Positions 33,264-41,621 of a stretch of 64,000 nt of DNA are shown here, one piece after another; the stretch's first letter is position 1, and the number at the start of each line of letters is the position of its first letter. The notes beneath the pieces are model-generated. The model did no database searches, was not told where the DNA came from, and saw only the letters and a list, made by a program, of their open reading frames with translations. Source of the DNA: Streptomyces sp. NBC_01116 (GTDB taxonomy: Bacteria > Actinomycetota > Actinomycetes > Streptomycetales > Streptomycetaceae); contig NZ_CP108644.1 in assembly GCF_041435495.1 (NCBI RefSeq), positions 992,001 through 1,056,000 of the forward strand, read 5' to 3'. The position numbers and the translations under genes are program-made.

Positions 33264-35777
33264 GTGACCCTCATCGACCAGCTGCCCAAGACACCCGACC
33301 CGGACGCCCTCTTCGAGGCCTTCTCGTCATGGACCGAGACCCAGGGCATCACCCTTTATCCGGCTCAGGAGGAGGCGCTGATCGAGGTGGTCTCCGGGGC
33401 GAACGTGATCCTTTCCACCCCGACCGGCTCCGGGAAGAGCCTGGTGGCGGCCGCCGCGCACTTCACGGCGCTGGCACAGGACAAGGTCACCTTCTACACG
33501 GCGCCGATCAAGGCGCTGGTGTCGGAGAAGTTCTTCGACCTGTGCAAGCTCTTCGGCACCGAGAACGTCGGCATGCTCACCGGCGACGCCTCGGTCAACG
33601 CGGACGCCCCGGTGATCTGCTGCACGGCCGAGGTGCTGGCCTCCATCGCGCTGCGCGACGGCAAGTACGCCGACATCGGCCAGGTCGTGATGGACGAGTT
33701 CCACTTCTACGCGGAGCCGGACCGGGGCTGGGCCTGGCAGATCCCGCTGCTGGAGCTGCCGCAGGCCCAGTTCGTGCTGATGTCGGCGACGCTCGGCGAC
33801 GTCGCGATGTTCGAGAAGGACCTGACCCGGCGTACCGGCCGGCCCACCTCCGTGGTCCGCTCCGCGACCCGTCCGGTGCCGCTCAGCTACGAGTACCGCT
33901 TCACACCGATCACCGAGACGCTGACCGAGCTGCTGGACACCCGGCAGTCGCCGGTCTACATCGTGCACTTCACCCAGGCGGCGGCCGTCGAGCGGGCACA
34001 GTCGCTGATGAGCATCAACATGTGCACGAAGGAGGAGAAGGAGAAGATCGCCGACATGATCGGCGGCTTCCGCTTCACCACCAAGTTCGGCCAGAACCTC
34101 TCCCGCTACGTGCGCCACGGCATCGGGGTCCACCACGCGGGGATGCTGCCCAAGTACCGCCGACTGGTGGAGAAGCTGGCCCAGGCGGGTCTGCTGAAGG
34201 TGATCTGCGGGACGGACACGCTCGGTGTCGGCGTCAACGTGCCCATCCGTACGGTGCTGTTCACGGCGCTCACCAAGTACGACGGCACCCGGGTGCGGAC
34301 CCTGCGCGCGCGGGAGTTCCACCAGATCGCGGGCCGGGCCGGGCGGGCCGGGTTCGACACGGCCGGCTTCGTCGTGGCGCAGGCGCCCGAGCACGTCATC
34401 GAGAACGAGAAGGCCGTCAAGAAAGCGGGCGACGACCCGAAGAAGAAGCGCAAGGTGGTCCGCAAGAAGGCCCCGGAGGGCTTCGTCGCCTGGTCGGAGA
34501 CCACGTTCGACAAGCTGATCCAGTCCGAACCGGAGCCGCTGAACTCCCGCTTCCGGGTCACGCACACCATGCTGCTCGCGGTCATCGCCCGGCCGGGCAA
34601 CGCGTTCGAGGCGATGCGGCATCTGCTGGAGGACAACCACGAGCCGCGCCGGGCACAGCTGCGGCACATCCGGCGGGCCATCGCCATCTACCGCTCGCTG
34701 CTGGACGGCGGGGTGGTGGAGCAGTTGGAGACGCCGGACGCCGAGGGCCGCATCGTCCGGCTGACGGTCGACCTCCAGCAGGACTTCGCGCTGAACCAGC
34801 CGCTGTCGACGTTCGCGCTGGCGGCGTTCGACCTGCTGGACGCCGAATCCCCGTCATACGCGCTGGACATGGTCTCGGTCGTCGAGTCGACGCTGGACGA
34901 TCCCCGGCAGATCCTGGCCGCCCAGCAGAACAAGGCGCGCGGCGAGGCCGTGGGGCAGATGAAGGCGGACGGGGTCGAGTACGAGGAGCGGATGGAGCGG
35001 CTCCAGGAGGTCACGTACCCGAAGCCGCTGAGCGAGCTGCTGTGGCACGCCTACGACGTGTACCGCACGAGCCACCCGTGGGTGAACGACCACCCGGTGT
35101 CGCCGAAGTCGGTGATCCGGGACATGTTCGAGCGGGCCATGACCTTCACGGAGTTCACCTCGCACTACGAGCTGGCCCGGACCGAGGGCATCGTGCTGCG
35201 GTATCTGGCGAGCGCGTACAAGGCGCTGGAGCACACGATCCCGGACGACGTGAAGTCGGAGGACCTCCAGGACCTGATCTCCTGGCTCGGCGAGATGGTG
35301 CGCCAGGTGGACTCCAGTCTGCTGGACGAGTGGGAGCAGCTGGCCAACCCCGAGGTGGAGACCGCCGAGCAGGCCCAGGAGAAGGCGGACGAGGTCAAGC
35401 CGGTCACGGCGAACACCCGCGCCTTCCGGGTGCTGGTGCGCAACGCGATGTTCCGCCGGGTGGAGCTGGCCGCGCTGGACCGGGCCGGTGCCCTGGGCGA
35501 GCTGGACGGCGACTCCGGGTGGGACGAGGACGCCTGGGGCGAGGCCCTGGACGCGTACTGGGACGCGCACGAGGAGATCGGCACCGGTCCGGACGCGCGC
35601 GGTCCGAAGCTGCTGAAGATCGAGGAGGACCCCGCGCACGGGCTGTGGCGGGTCTGGCAGGCGTTCGCCGACCCGGCGGGCGATCACGACTGGGGCATCA
35701 AGGCCGAGGTGGATCTCGCGGCGTCCGACGCGGAGGGCCGGGCGATCGTCCGGGTCACCGAGGTCGGCCAGCTGTGA
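33264..35777 (+). CDS. DEAD/DEAH-box helicase with C-terminal DUF3516
   Basis: Superfamily II (Ski2-like) helicase, 837 residues. Q-motif-like YPAQEEAL, Walker A STPTGSGKSL (residues ~51-60), Walker B VMDEFHFY, motif III LMSATL, motif V region CGTDTLGVGVNVP and motif VI HQIAGRAGRAGFD are all present. The C-terminal ~400 residues correspond to the actinobacterial DUF3516 extension. I choose the GTG at 33264; an in-frame ATG at 33204 adds 20 residues with little support. The thioesterase gene follows after 46 bases. Role probably in RNA or DNA metabolism; unknown in detail. Confidence 0.88.
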   Translation: MTLIDQLPKTPDPDALFEAFSSWTETQGITLYPAQEEALIEVVSGANVILSTPTGSGKSLVAAAAHFTALAQDKVTFYTAPIKALVSEKFFDLCKLFGTENVGMLTGDASVNADAPVICCTAEVLASIALRDGKYADIGQVVMDEFHFYAEPDRGWAWQIPLLELPQAQFVLMSATLGDVAMFEKDLTRRTGRPTSVVRSATRPVPLSYEYRFTPITETLTELLDTRQSPVYIVHFTQAAAVERAQSLMSINMCTKEEKEKIADMIGGFRFTTKFGQNLSRYVRHGIGVHHAGMLPKYRRLVEKLAQAGLLKVICGTDTLGVGVNVPIRTVLFTALTKYDGTRVRTLRAREFHQIAGRAGRAGFDTAGFVVAQAPEHVIENEKAVKKAGDDPKKKRKVVRKKAPEGFVAWSETTFDKLIQSEPEPLNSRFRVTHTMLLAVIARPGNAFEAMRHLLEDNHEPRRAQLRHIRRAIAIYRSLLDGGVVEQLETPDAEGRIVRLTVDLQQDFALNQPLSTFALAAFDLLDAESPSYALDMVSVVESTLDDPRQILAAQQNKARGEAVGQMKADGVEYEERMERLQEVTYPKPLSELLWHAYDVYRTSHPWVNDHPVSPKSVIRDMFERAMTFTEFTSHYELARTEGIVLRYLASAYKALEHTIPDDVKSEDLQDLISWLGEMVRQVDSSLLDEWEQLANPEVETAEQAQEKADEVKPVTANTRAFRVLVRNAMFRRVELAALDRAGALGELDGDSGWDEDAWGEALDAYWDAHEEIGTGPDARGPKLLKIEEDPAHGLWRVWQAFADPAGDHDWGIKAEVDLAASDAEGRAIVRVTEVGQL

Positions 35778-35823
35778 TCAGCCCCCGGTCCAGCCGGCGG
35801 ACACCGAAGTGGAGAGGTACGGC

Positions 35824-36699
35824 ATGACGAACCCGGCCGAGCGCCTGGTCGACCTTCTCGACCTGGAGCGGATCGAGGTCAACATCTTCCGGGGCCGCAG
35901 CCCCGAGGAGTCCCTGCAACGGGTCTTCGGCGGGCAGGTCGCTGGCCAGGCACTGGTGGCGGCGGGCCGGACCACCGAGGGGGACCGGCCGGTGCACTCG
36001 TTGCACGCGTACTTCCTGCGGCCGGGCCGTCCCGGAGTGCCGATCGTGTACCAGGTGGAGCGGGTGCGGGACGGCCGGTCGTTCACCACCCGGCGGGTGA
36101 CGGCGGTCCAGGAGGGCCGGACGATCTTCAACCTGACGGCGTCGTTCCACCGCCCCGAGGAGGCGGGCTTCGAGCACCAGCTGCCGCCGGCCCGGATCGT
36201 CCCCGACCCGGAGGAGCTGCCGACGGTGGCCGAGGAGGTGCGCGAGCACCTGGGCGTGCTGCCGGAGGCGCTGGAGCGGATGGCCCGGCGGCAGCCCTTC
36301 GACATCCGGTACGTCGACCGGCTGCGCTGGACGAAGGACGAGGTCAGGGACGCGGATCCGCGGAGCGCGGTGTGGATGCGGGCGGTGGGCCCGCTGGGCG
36401 ACGACCCGCTGGTGCACACCTGCGCGCTGACGTACGCGAGCGACATGACGCTGCTGGACGCGGTCCGCATCCCGGTGGAGCCGCTGTGGGGTCCGCGCGG
36501 CTTCGACATGGCCTCGCTGGACCACGCGATGTGGTTCCACCGGCCGTTCCGGGCGGACGAGTGGTTCCTGTACGACCAGGAGTCGCCGATCGCCACGGGC
36601 GGCCGGGGGCTGGCGCGGGGCCGGATCTACGACCGTTCGGGTCAGCTGCTGGTGTCGGTGGTGCAGGAGGGGCTGTTCCGGCGGCTGGCGAACGGCTAG
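35824..36699 (+). CDS. tesB: Acyl-CoA thioesterase II
   Basis: 291-residue double-hotdog thioesterase hydrolysing acyl-CoA to free fatty acid and CoA. Motifs: IFRGRSPEESLQRVFGGQVAGQAL with the family GGQ, HSLHAYFLRPG, SFTTRRVTAVQEGR, then in the second hotdog DDPLVHTCALTYASDMTLLD and LDHAMWFHRPFRADEW (fragments quoted) and GRIYDRSGQLLVSVVQEG. The catalytic Asp/Thr/Gln network is represented by DMTLLD and the C-terminal Gln. The ATG at 35824 follows GAGAGG; GTG 35809 is unlikely. It probably shares a transcript with the helicase. Confidence 0.93.
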   Translation: MTNPAERLVDLLDLERIEVNIFRGRSPEESLQRVFGGQVAGQALVAAGRTTEGDRPVHSLHAYFLRPGRPGVPIVYQVERVRDGRSFTTRRVTAVQEGRTIFNLTASFHRPEEAGFEHQLPPARIVPDPEELPTVAEEVREHLGVLPEALERMARRQPFDIRYVDRLRWTKDEVRDADPRSAVWMRAVGPLGDDPLVHTCALTYASDMTLLDAVRIPVEPLWGPRGFDMASLDHAMWFHRPFRADEWFLYDQESPIATGGRGLARGRIYDRSGQLLVSVVQEGLFRRLANG

Positions 36700-36708
36700 A
36701 GCACCCTT

Positions 36709-36963
36709 CTACGTGCCGGGCAGCGGGTCCTGGTCGACCTCGTGGCGGCGGGTGCGGATGTCCGGCGGCGCCGGGTGCAGCTTGGCGTCGCAGGACGGTC
36801 CGAGCCCGGCCCGGCGCGAGTCGGTCCCGGTGAGGGGCCGGCCGCAGAGGCGGCAGCGGACGAGGCGGCGGCCCCGGTGCTGCTCGCCTTCGGCGGCGGG
36901 GTCCCGGGCGACGGCTCCGGCGGCGCCGGGCAGCGGTTCGGCAAAGGCGTCGGGAATCTCCAC
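36709..36963 (-). CDS. Small zinc-finger-like protein, DUF6011 type
   Basis: 84-residue protein, hidden inside a longer spurious reading frame. The GTG at 36963 follows AGGA with an eight-base spacer. The centre has CRLCGRPLTGTDSRRAGLGP followed by SC, a treble-clef-like C-x2-C...GPxC pattern used by DUF6011 proteins. The flanks are Pro/Ala- and Arg-rich. Metal binding is inferred from the Cys spacing. It sits between convergent tesB and upstream GH15 genes. Confidence 0.65.
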   Translation of the reverse strand: MEIPDAFAEPLPGAAGAVARDPAAEGEQHRGRRLVRCRLCGRPLTGTDSRRAGLGPSCDAKLHPAPPDIRTRRHEVDQDPLPGT

Positions 36964-37016
36964 ACGTCGATCCTGCCAGCTTTCGCGCCGCACCGGCCCG
37001 CGCGGGCCGGTGCGGT

Positions 37017-38846
37017 TCAGGGGCGGTCGCGTTCCCGGTCGAGCGCCTCGTCCAGGGTGCGGGCCGCCATGATGAGCGAGAGATGGGTGAACGCCTGGGG
37101 GAAGTTGCCCAGTTGTTCGCCGCTGGGGCCGATCTCCTCGGCGAACAGGCCCACGTGGTTGGCGTAGGTGAGCATCTTCTCGAAGGTGTAGCGCGCCTGG
37201 CGCAGCCGTCCGGCCCGGGCGAGTGCGTCGACGTAGAGGAAGGTGCAGAGGCTGAACGTCCCCTCGGAGCCGCGCAGCCCGTCCGGTGAGGCCGCCGGGT
37301 CGTAGCGGTAGACGAGGCTGTCCGAGACGAGGGTGCGGTCCATGGCGTCCAGGGTCGACAGCCAGCCCGGATCCTTCGGGGCGAGGAAGCCCACGCGCGG
37401 CATCAGCAGCAGGGAGGCGTCGAGGACCTCGCTGCCGTAGCTCTGCACGTAGGCCTGGAGGTTCTCGCTCCAGGCGCGCTCCACCACCTGCTCCAGCACG
37501 GCGTCCCGCGCCGCCGTCCACCGGGCGGTGTCGGCGGGGCGGCTGAACCGGGCGGCGAGTTTCAGGCCCCGGTCGAAGGCGGCCCAGCACATCACCCGGC
37601 TGTAGGTGAAGTCCTTGCGCCCGCCGCGGGTCTCCCAGATGCCTTCGTCGGGGCGGTCCCAGGAGTCCGCGAGCCGGTCCAGGGTGCGGGAGAGGATCTT
37701 CCACCCCCGGTGGCCCGCCTGGATGCCGACCTCACGGCCCTCGGACAGCGCGTAGAGGGCCTCGCCGTAGATGTCGAGCTGGAGCTGGTCGGCGGCGGCG
37801 TTGCCGAGCCGGACCGGGTGGGAGCCCCGGTAGCCCTCCAGGTGTCCGAGGATCCGCTCCGTCTCCAGGGGGCTCCCGTCGACCCGGTACATGATCCGGA
37901 GCGGCTCCCCGCCGTCGTCCCCGCGGTCCCGCAGCCGGTCGCCGAGCCAGTGGGTGAACGCGGTCGCCTCGTCGACGAAGCCCAGGTCCAGCAGGGCCCG
38001 CACCGACAGGGAGCCGTCCCGGACCCAGGTGTACCGGTAGTCCCAGTTGCGTTCTCCGCCGAGCTGTTCGGGCAGTCCCATGGTCGCCGCGGCGACGGGC
38101 GCGCCGCTGGGTTCGTACGTGAGCAGCTTCAGGGTGATCGCGGAGCGGTTGACCATGTCGAGCCAGCGGCCGTCGTAGCGGGATCCGCGCACCCACCGCT
38201 GCCAGAAGTCGACGACGTCCCACAGTTCGTCCGTGATCGCCTCGGCGGTGGGGCGCGGGGGCTCGGGTCCGTCGGGGGTGCAGAGGGTGAACACGGCCCC
38301 TGACGTCTCCCCGGCGCGCAGGGTGACACCGCCGACCGCGTCCCGGCCGTCAAGGGTCAGGGGGAAGGCCGTCCGGAGGTGGGCCGTGGCGCCCGGGGCC
38401 CGGAAGACCGCCGCGCGTGCGGTCGGGTCGAGCACCGGCTCGTGGGCGGCCCGGCCGTAGTCGAACCGGGGGCGGCACTCCAGGCCGAAGCGGACGGTGC
38501 CGCGTACCGCACGCACGGTGCGGACGAGGGTGTGCCGGCCGGTCGGTCCGCCGGAGCGGATCGGGGTCATCCAGTCGAGGACCTCCCCGACGCCGTCGGG
38601 TGCCATGAACCGGGTGACGACGACCGCGGTGTCGGGGTAGTAGAGCTGCTTGCACGTGTGCGTGCCGCCTTCGGGCGCCAGCCGGAAGTAGCCGCCGCGC
38701 TCGTGGTCGAGCAGGGCGGCGAAGACGCTGGGCGAGTCGAACCGGGGTGCGGCGAGCCAGTCGACGACGCCCCGTGCGGAGATCAGCGCGACGGTCTGGA
38801 GGTCGCCCACGAGCCCGTGGTCGGCGATCGGCGGATACCGGTCCAT
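37017..38846 (-). CDS. Glycoside hydrolase family 15 protein (glucoamylase/trehalase-like)
   Basis: Cytoplasmic GH15 enzyme, 609 residues, typical of actinobacterial trehalases or glucan hydrolases. The ATG at 38846 follows GGGAGG; a 15-codon extension is less likely. The N-terminal ~230 residues form the beta-sandwich domain (YPPIADHGLVGDLQTVALI, DRFDSPSVFAALLD-like). The catalytic (alpha/alpha)6 barrel shows NWDYRYTWVRDG, LEGYRGSHPVRLGNAA, DIYGEALYAL, GIWETRG and the C-terminal EGTFSLCTFLYVDALARAG containing a catalytic Glu. No signal peptide, so the substrate is intracellular, plausibly trehalose. Confidence 0.88.
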   Translation of the reverse strand: MDRYPPIADHGLVGDLQTVALISARGVVDWLAAPRFDSPSVFAALLDHERGGYFRLAPEGGTHTCKQLYYPDTAVVVTRFMAPDGVGEVLDWMTPIRSGGPTGRHTLVRTVRAVRGTVRFGLECRPRFDYGRAAHEPVLDPTARAAVFRAPGATAHLRTAFPLTLDGRDAVGGVTLRAGETSGAVFTLCTPDGPEPPRPTAEAITDELWDVVDFWQRWVRGSRYDGRWLDMVNRSAITLKLLTYEPSGAPVAAATMGLPEQLGGERNWDYRYTWVRDGSLSVRALLDLGFVDEATAFTHWLGDRLRDRGDDGGEPLRIMYRVDGSPLETERILGHLEGYRGSHPVRLGNAAADQLQLDIYGEALYALSEGREVGIQAGHRGWKILSRTLDRLADSWDRPDEGIWETRGGRKDFTYSRVMCWAAFDRGLKLAARFSRPADTARWTAARDAVLEQVVERAWSENLQAYVQSYGSEVLDASLLLMPRVGFLAPKDPGWLSTLDAMDRTLVSDSLVYRYDPAASPDGLRGSEGTFSLCTFLYVDALARAGRLRQARYTFEKMLTYANHVGLFAEEIGPSGEQLGNFPQAFTHLSLIMAARTLDEALDRERDRP

Positions 38847-39050
38847 GCGCCTTACCTCCCGGTCGGCCCCGTCCCCCTCACTATCCGGCACACCCGCCCC
38901 GGGTGCGCGGCACGCGTCCGGGCGCCGGGTCCGGGACCGGCGCCCGGTTTGCCGAACGGGGCCGGGCCCGCGTTACTGGAATGAGCCCCCGGCGCCACCG
39001 GCCGGGCGGAGCGCCGTGCGACGGGGCCGGGAGCCGCCGGAGGTACCGGG

Positions 39051-40016
39051 ATGGACATGATCCACATCCGTGCGGTGAGCCCGCCGGAGCTGACCGACGA
39101 GGTCGTCGGCCTGCTCTCGGGCGACCCCTGCGTGCTCGGTCTCATCGTCCAGCGCGACGCCGCACGCCGTCCCGACGGCGACTCCATCGCCTGCGACGTC
39201 CTGGCGGGGGCGGCGAACGACGTACTGCACCGCCTGCTCGACCTCCACCTCGACCAGCGGGGCACGCTGGTCATCGAACCGGTCGACACGGCCTTTCCGG
39301 GCAGGGCCTCCGAGGAGGGGCTGCGCGAGCTGGGGCCGCTGAGCCGGGTGCCGGTCTGGGAGCAGGTCGAGGCGCGCATCAGGTCCGGCGGGCGGTACCC
39401 GCCGAGCTTCTTCCTCTATCTGGTCGTCGCCGGGCTGATCGGTTCGGTCGGCATCGTCACCAACTCGCAGATCCTGATCGTGGCGGCGATGGTCGTCGGG
39501 CCGGAGTACGGCGCCATCGTCAGCGTGGCGCTGGGAATCGACCGGGGCCATCGGGCCATGGTGCGCCGCGGGCTGGCCGCCCTGGGCTCCGGCTTTCTCC
39601 TCACCATCGTCGTCACCTTCCTCTTCGCCCTCCTCATCCGCGGCTTCGGGCTGCAGTCGGGGGCCTACGACCGGGGGCTGCGCCCCGTCTCCAGTCTCAT
39701 CAACACGCCGAACTTCTTCTCGGTCGCGGTCGCGACCCTGGCCGGGATCGTCGGGATCGTGTCGCTCACCGAGGCCAGGAGCAGCGCCCTGCTCGGCGTG
39801 TTCATCTCCGTGACGACGATCCCGGCCGCGGCGGACATCGCGGTCTCCACGGCGTTCACCAGCTGGTCCGACGTGCGGGGCTCGGCCATCCAGCTGGTGG
39901 CGAACATCCTGGTGCTGATCGTGGTGGGCACGGCCGCGCTCAAGGCCCAGCGGGCGATCTGGCAACGGGTCGGGCTCCGGCGCGACCGTGACCGGCGGCT
40001 CGCCGAGGACGCCTGA
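39051..40016 (+). CDS. DUF389 integral membrane protein
   Basis: 321 residues. An N-terminal soluble domain (~110 residues) is followed by the DUF389 membrane domain with six or so spans: FFLYLVVAGLIGSVGIVTNS, ILIVAAMVVGPEYGAIVS, a long LGSGFLLTIVVTFLFALLI, and VATLAGIVGIVSLT. The GPEYG motif is characteristic. GGAGG precedes the ATG at 39051 (an ATG at 39057 is also possible). DUF389 has no established function. The DUF2252 gene follows after 24 bases and may be co-transcribed. Confidence 0.85.
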   Translation: MDMIHIRAVSPPELTDEVVGLLSGDPCVLGLIVQRDAARRPDGDSIACDVLAGAANDVLHRLLDLHLDQRGTLVIEPVDTAFPGRASEEGLRELGPLSRVPVWEQVEARIRSGGRYPPSFFLYLVVAGLIGSVGIVTNSQILIVAAMVVGPEYGAIVSVALGIDRGHRAMVRRGLAALGSGFLLTIVVTFLFALLIRGFGLQSGAYDRGLRPVSSLINTPNFFSVAVATLAGIVGIVSLTEARSSALLGVFISVTTIPAAADIAVSTAFTSWSDVRGSAIQLVANILVLIVVGTAALKAQRAIWQRVGLRRDRDRRLAEDA

Positions 40017-40039
40017 CGGACTACGGAAAGGATCACCTC

Positions 40040-41494
40040 ATGGAACGGGACGCCGTGGCGCCGCTGCGCGCCGCACCTCGTGCGACACCGGCCGAACGGG
40101 CGGCGCTCGGAAGGGCCGCCCGGCGGGACGCTCCCCGGTCGAGCCACGCGGAGTTCACTCCGTCGCCGCGACGCCCCGACCCGCTGACCGTCCTCGAGGC
40201 GCAGTCCGCGGACCGGGTCCCCGAGCTGGTCCCGATCCGTTATGCGCGGATGACCGAGTCCCCGTTCCGCTTCTACCGGGGCGCGGCCGCCCTGATGGCC
40301 GCCGATCTGGCGGGCACCCCGGACTCGGGGATCCGGGCGCAGTTGTGCGGTGACGCCCATCTGCTGAACTTCCGGCTGCTGGCCTCGCCCGAGCGGAATC
40401 TGCTCTTCGACATCAACGACTTCGACGAGACGCTGCCGGGTCCCTGGGAGTGGGACGTCAAACGGCTGGCGGCCAGTCTCGTCATCGCGGGGCGGGCGAA
40501 CGGCTTCACGGACCGGGAGCGGGCCCGGATCGTACGGGCCGCGGTGTTCTCGTACCGGGAGGCGATGGCCCGGTTCGCCGGGATGCGGAATCTGGAGGTG
40601 TGGTACGCGAGGACCGATGCCGAGCGGCTGCGCACGGTGGCCGCGGAGCAGTTGGGCGGGCGGGGTCGCAGGAACGTCGACCGGGCGCTGGGCAAGGCCC
40701 GCTCCCGGGACAGCCGGCAGGCCTTCGGGAAGCTCGCCGAGGTGGTCGACGGGCGGCTGCGGATCGCCGCGGACCCGCCGATGGTCGTCCCGCTCACCGA
40801 TCTGCTGCCGGGAGTGGAGCGGGAGGTGCTGTACCGGGAGTTCCGGACCATGGTGGCGGGTTACGCCCACAGCCTGGCGTCCGACCGGCGGAGTCTGCTG
40901 GAGGACTTCACGCTGGTGGACGTGGCCCGGAAGGTCGTCGGTGTGGGCAGTGTCGGCACCCGGTGCTGGATCATCCTGCTGCTCGGCCGGGACGGCGGGG
41001 ATCCGCTCCTCCTCCAGGCCAAGGAGGCGGGCCCCTCGGTCCTGGCCGAGCACACCGGGGCGAGCCGGTACGCCCATCAGGGCGAGCGGGTGGTCGCGGG
41101 GCAGCGCCTGATGCAGGCCTCCAGCGACATCTTCCTCGGCTGGGAGCGGGCCGACGGCATCGACGGCCGGAGCCGGGACTTCTACGTGCGTCAGCTGCGC
41201 GACTGGAAGGGCATCGCCGAACCGGAGTCGATGGTGCCGAAGGGGATGCGCGCGTTCGGCGAGGTGTGCGGCGCCACGCTGGCCCGCGCCCACGCCAGGT
41301 CCGGGGACCGGATCGCCATCGCCGGGTACCTGGGGCGGGGGGACGTCTTCGACCGGGCGATCGCCGCGTTCGCGGAGTCGTACGCGGACCGCAACGAGCT
41401 GGACCACCGGGCGCTGGTCGACGCGGTGGCCTCGGGGCGGCTCCCGGCGGGCGTCCCGGGCGGCGCGGACGGTCTCCCGGGGCCGGGCGGCTGA
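40040..41494 (+). CDS. DUF2252 family protein
   Basis: 484-residue soluble protein of the DUF2252 family, which has a kinase-like fold. Motifs: MTESPFRFYRGAAALMAADLA, CGDAHLLNFRLLASPERNLLFDINDFDETLPGPWEWD (the aspartate-rich loop; only parts needed for the call), VGTRCWIILLLG and LLLQAKEAGPSVLAEH, with a QASSDIFLGW segment. The GDAHLLNF and DINDFDE motifs parallel catalytic and magnesium-binding loops of protein kinases. It follows DUF389 by 24 bases with GGAAAGGA upstream of its ATG. Function unknown. Confidence 0.87.
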   Translation: MERDAVAPLRAAPRATPAERAALGRAARRDAPRSSHAEFTPSPRRPDPLTVLEAQSADRVPELVPIRYARMTESPFRFYRGAAALMAADLAGTPDSGIRAQLCGDAHLLNFRLLASPERNLLFDINDFDETLPGPWEWDVKRLAASLVIAGRANGFTDRERARIVRAAVFSYREAMARFAGMRNLEVWYARTDAERLRTVAAEQLGGRGRRNVDRALGKARSRDSRQAFGKLAEVVDGRLRIAADPPMVVPLTDLLPGVEREVLYREFRTMVAGYAHSLASDRRSLLEDFTLVDVARKVVGVGSVGTRCWIILLLGRDGGDPLLLQAKEAGPSVLAEHTGASRYAHQGERVVAGQRLMQASSDIFLGWERADGIDGRSRDFYVRQLRDWKGIAEPESMVPKGMRAFGEVCGATLARAHARSGDRIAIAGYLGRGDVFDRAIAAFAESYADRNELDHRALVDAVASGRLPAGVPGGADGLPGPGG

Positions 41495-41621
41495 CCTTCC
41501 GCACCCGAGGGCGTGTCCACGGCGGCAGGGAGCCGCCCGGTCCGCCGGTGCGTGGTATCCCGGCGTGAACCCGTGGGGCCCCACCCCGTCCCGGGGATCT
41601 TCACGCCGAGGAGTTCGACCT

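Noticed and set aside
32909..35827. A 972-codon plus-strand open frame
   Set aside because: Out-of-frame shadow of the helicase, whose own frame has all helicase motifs.
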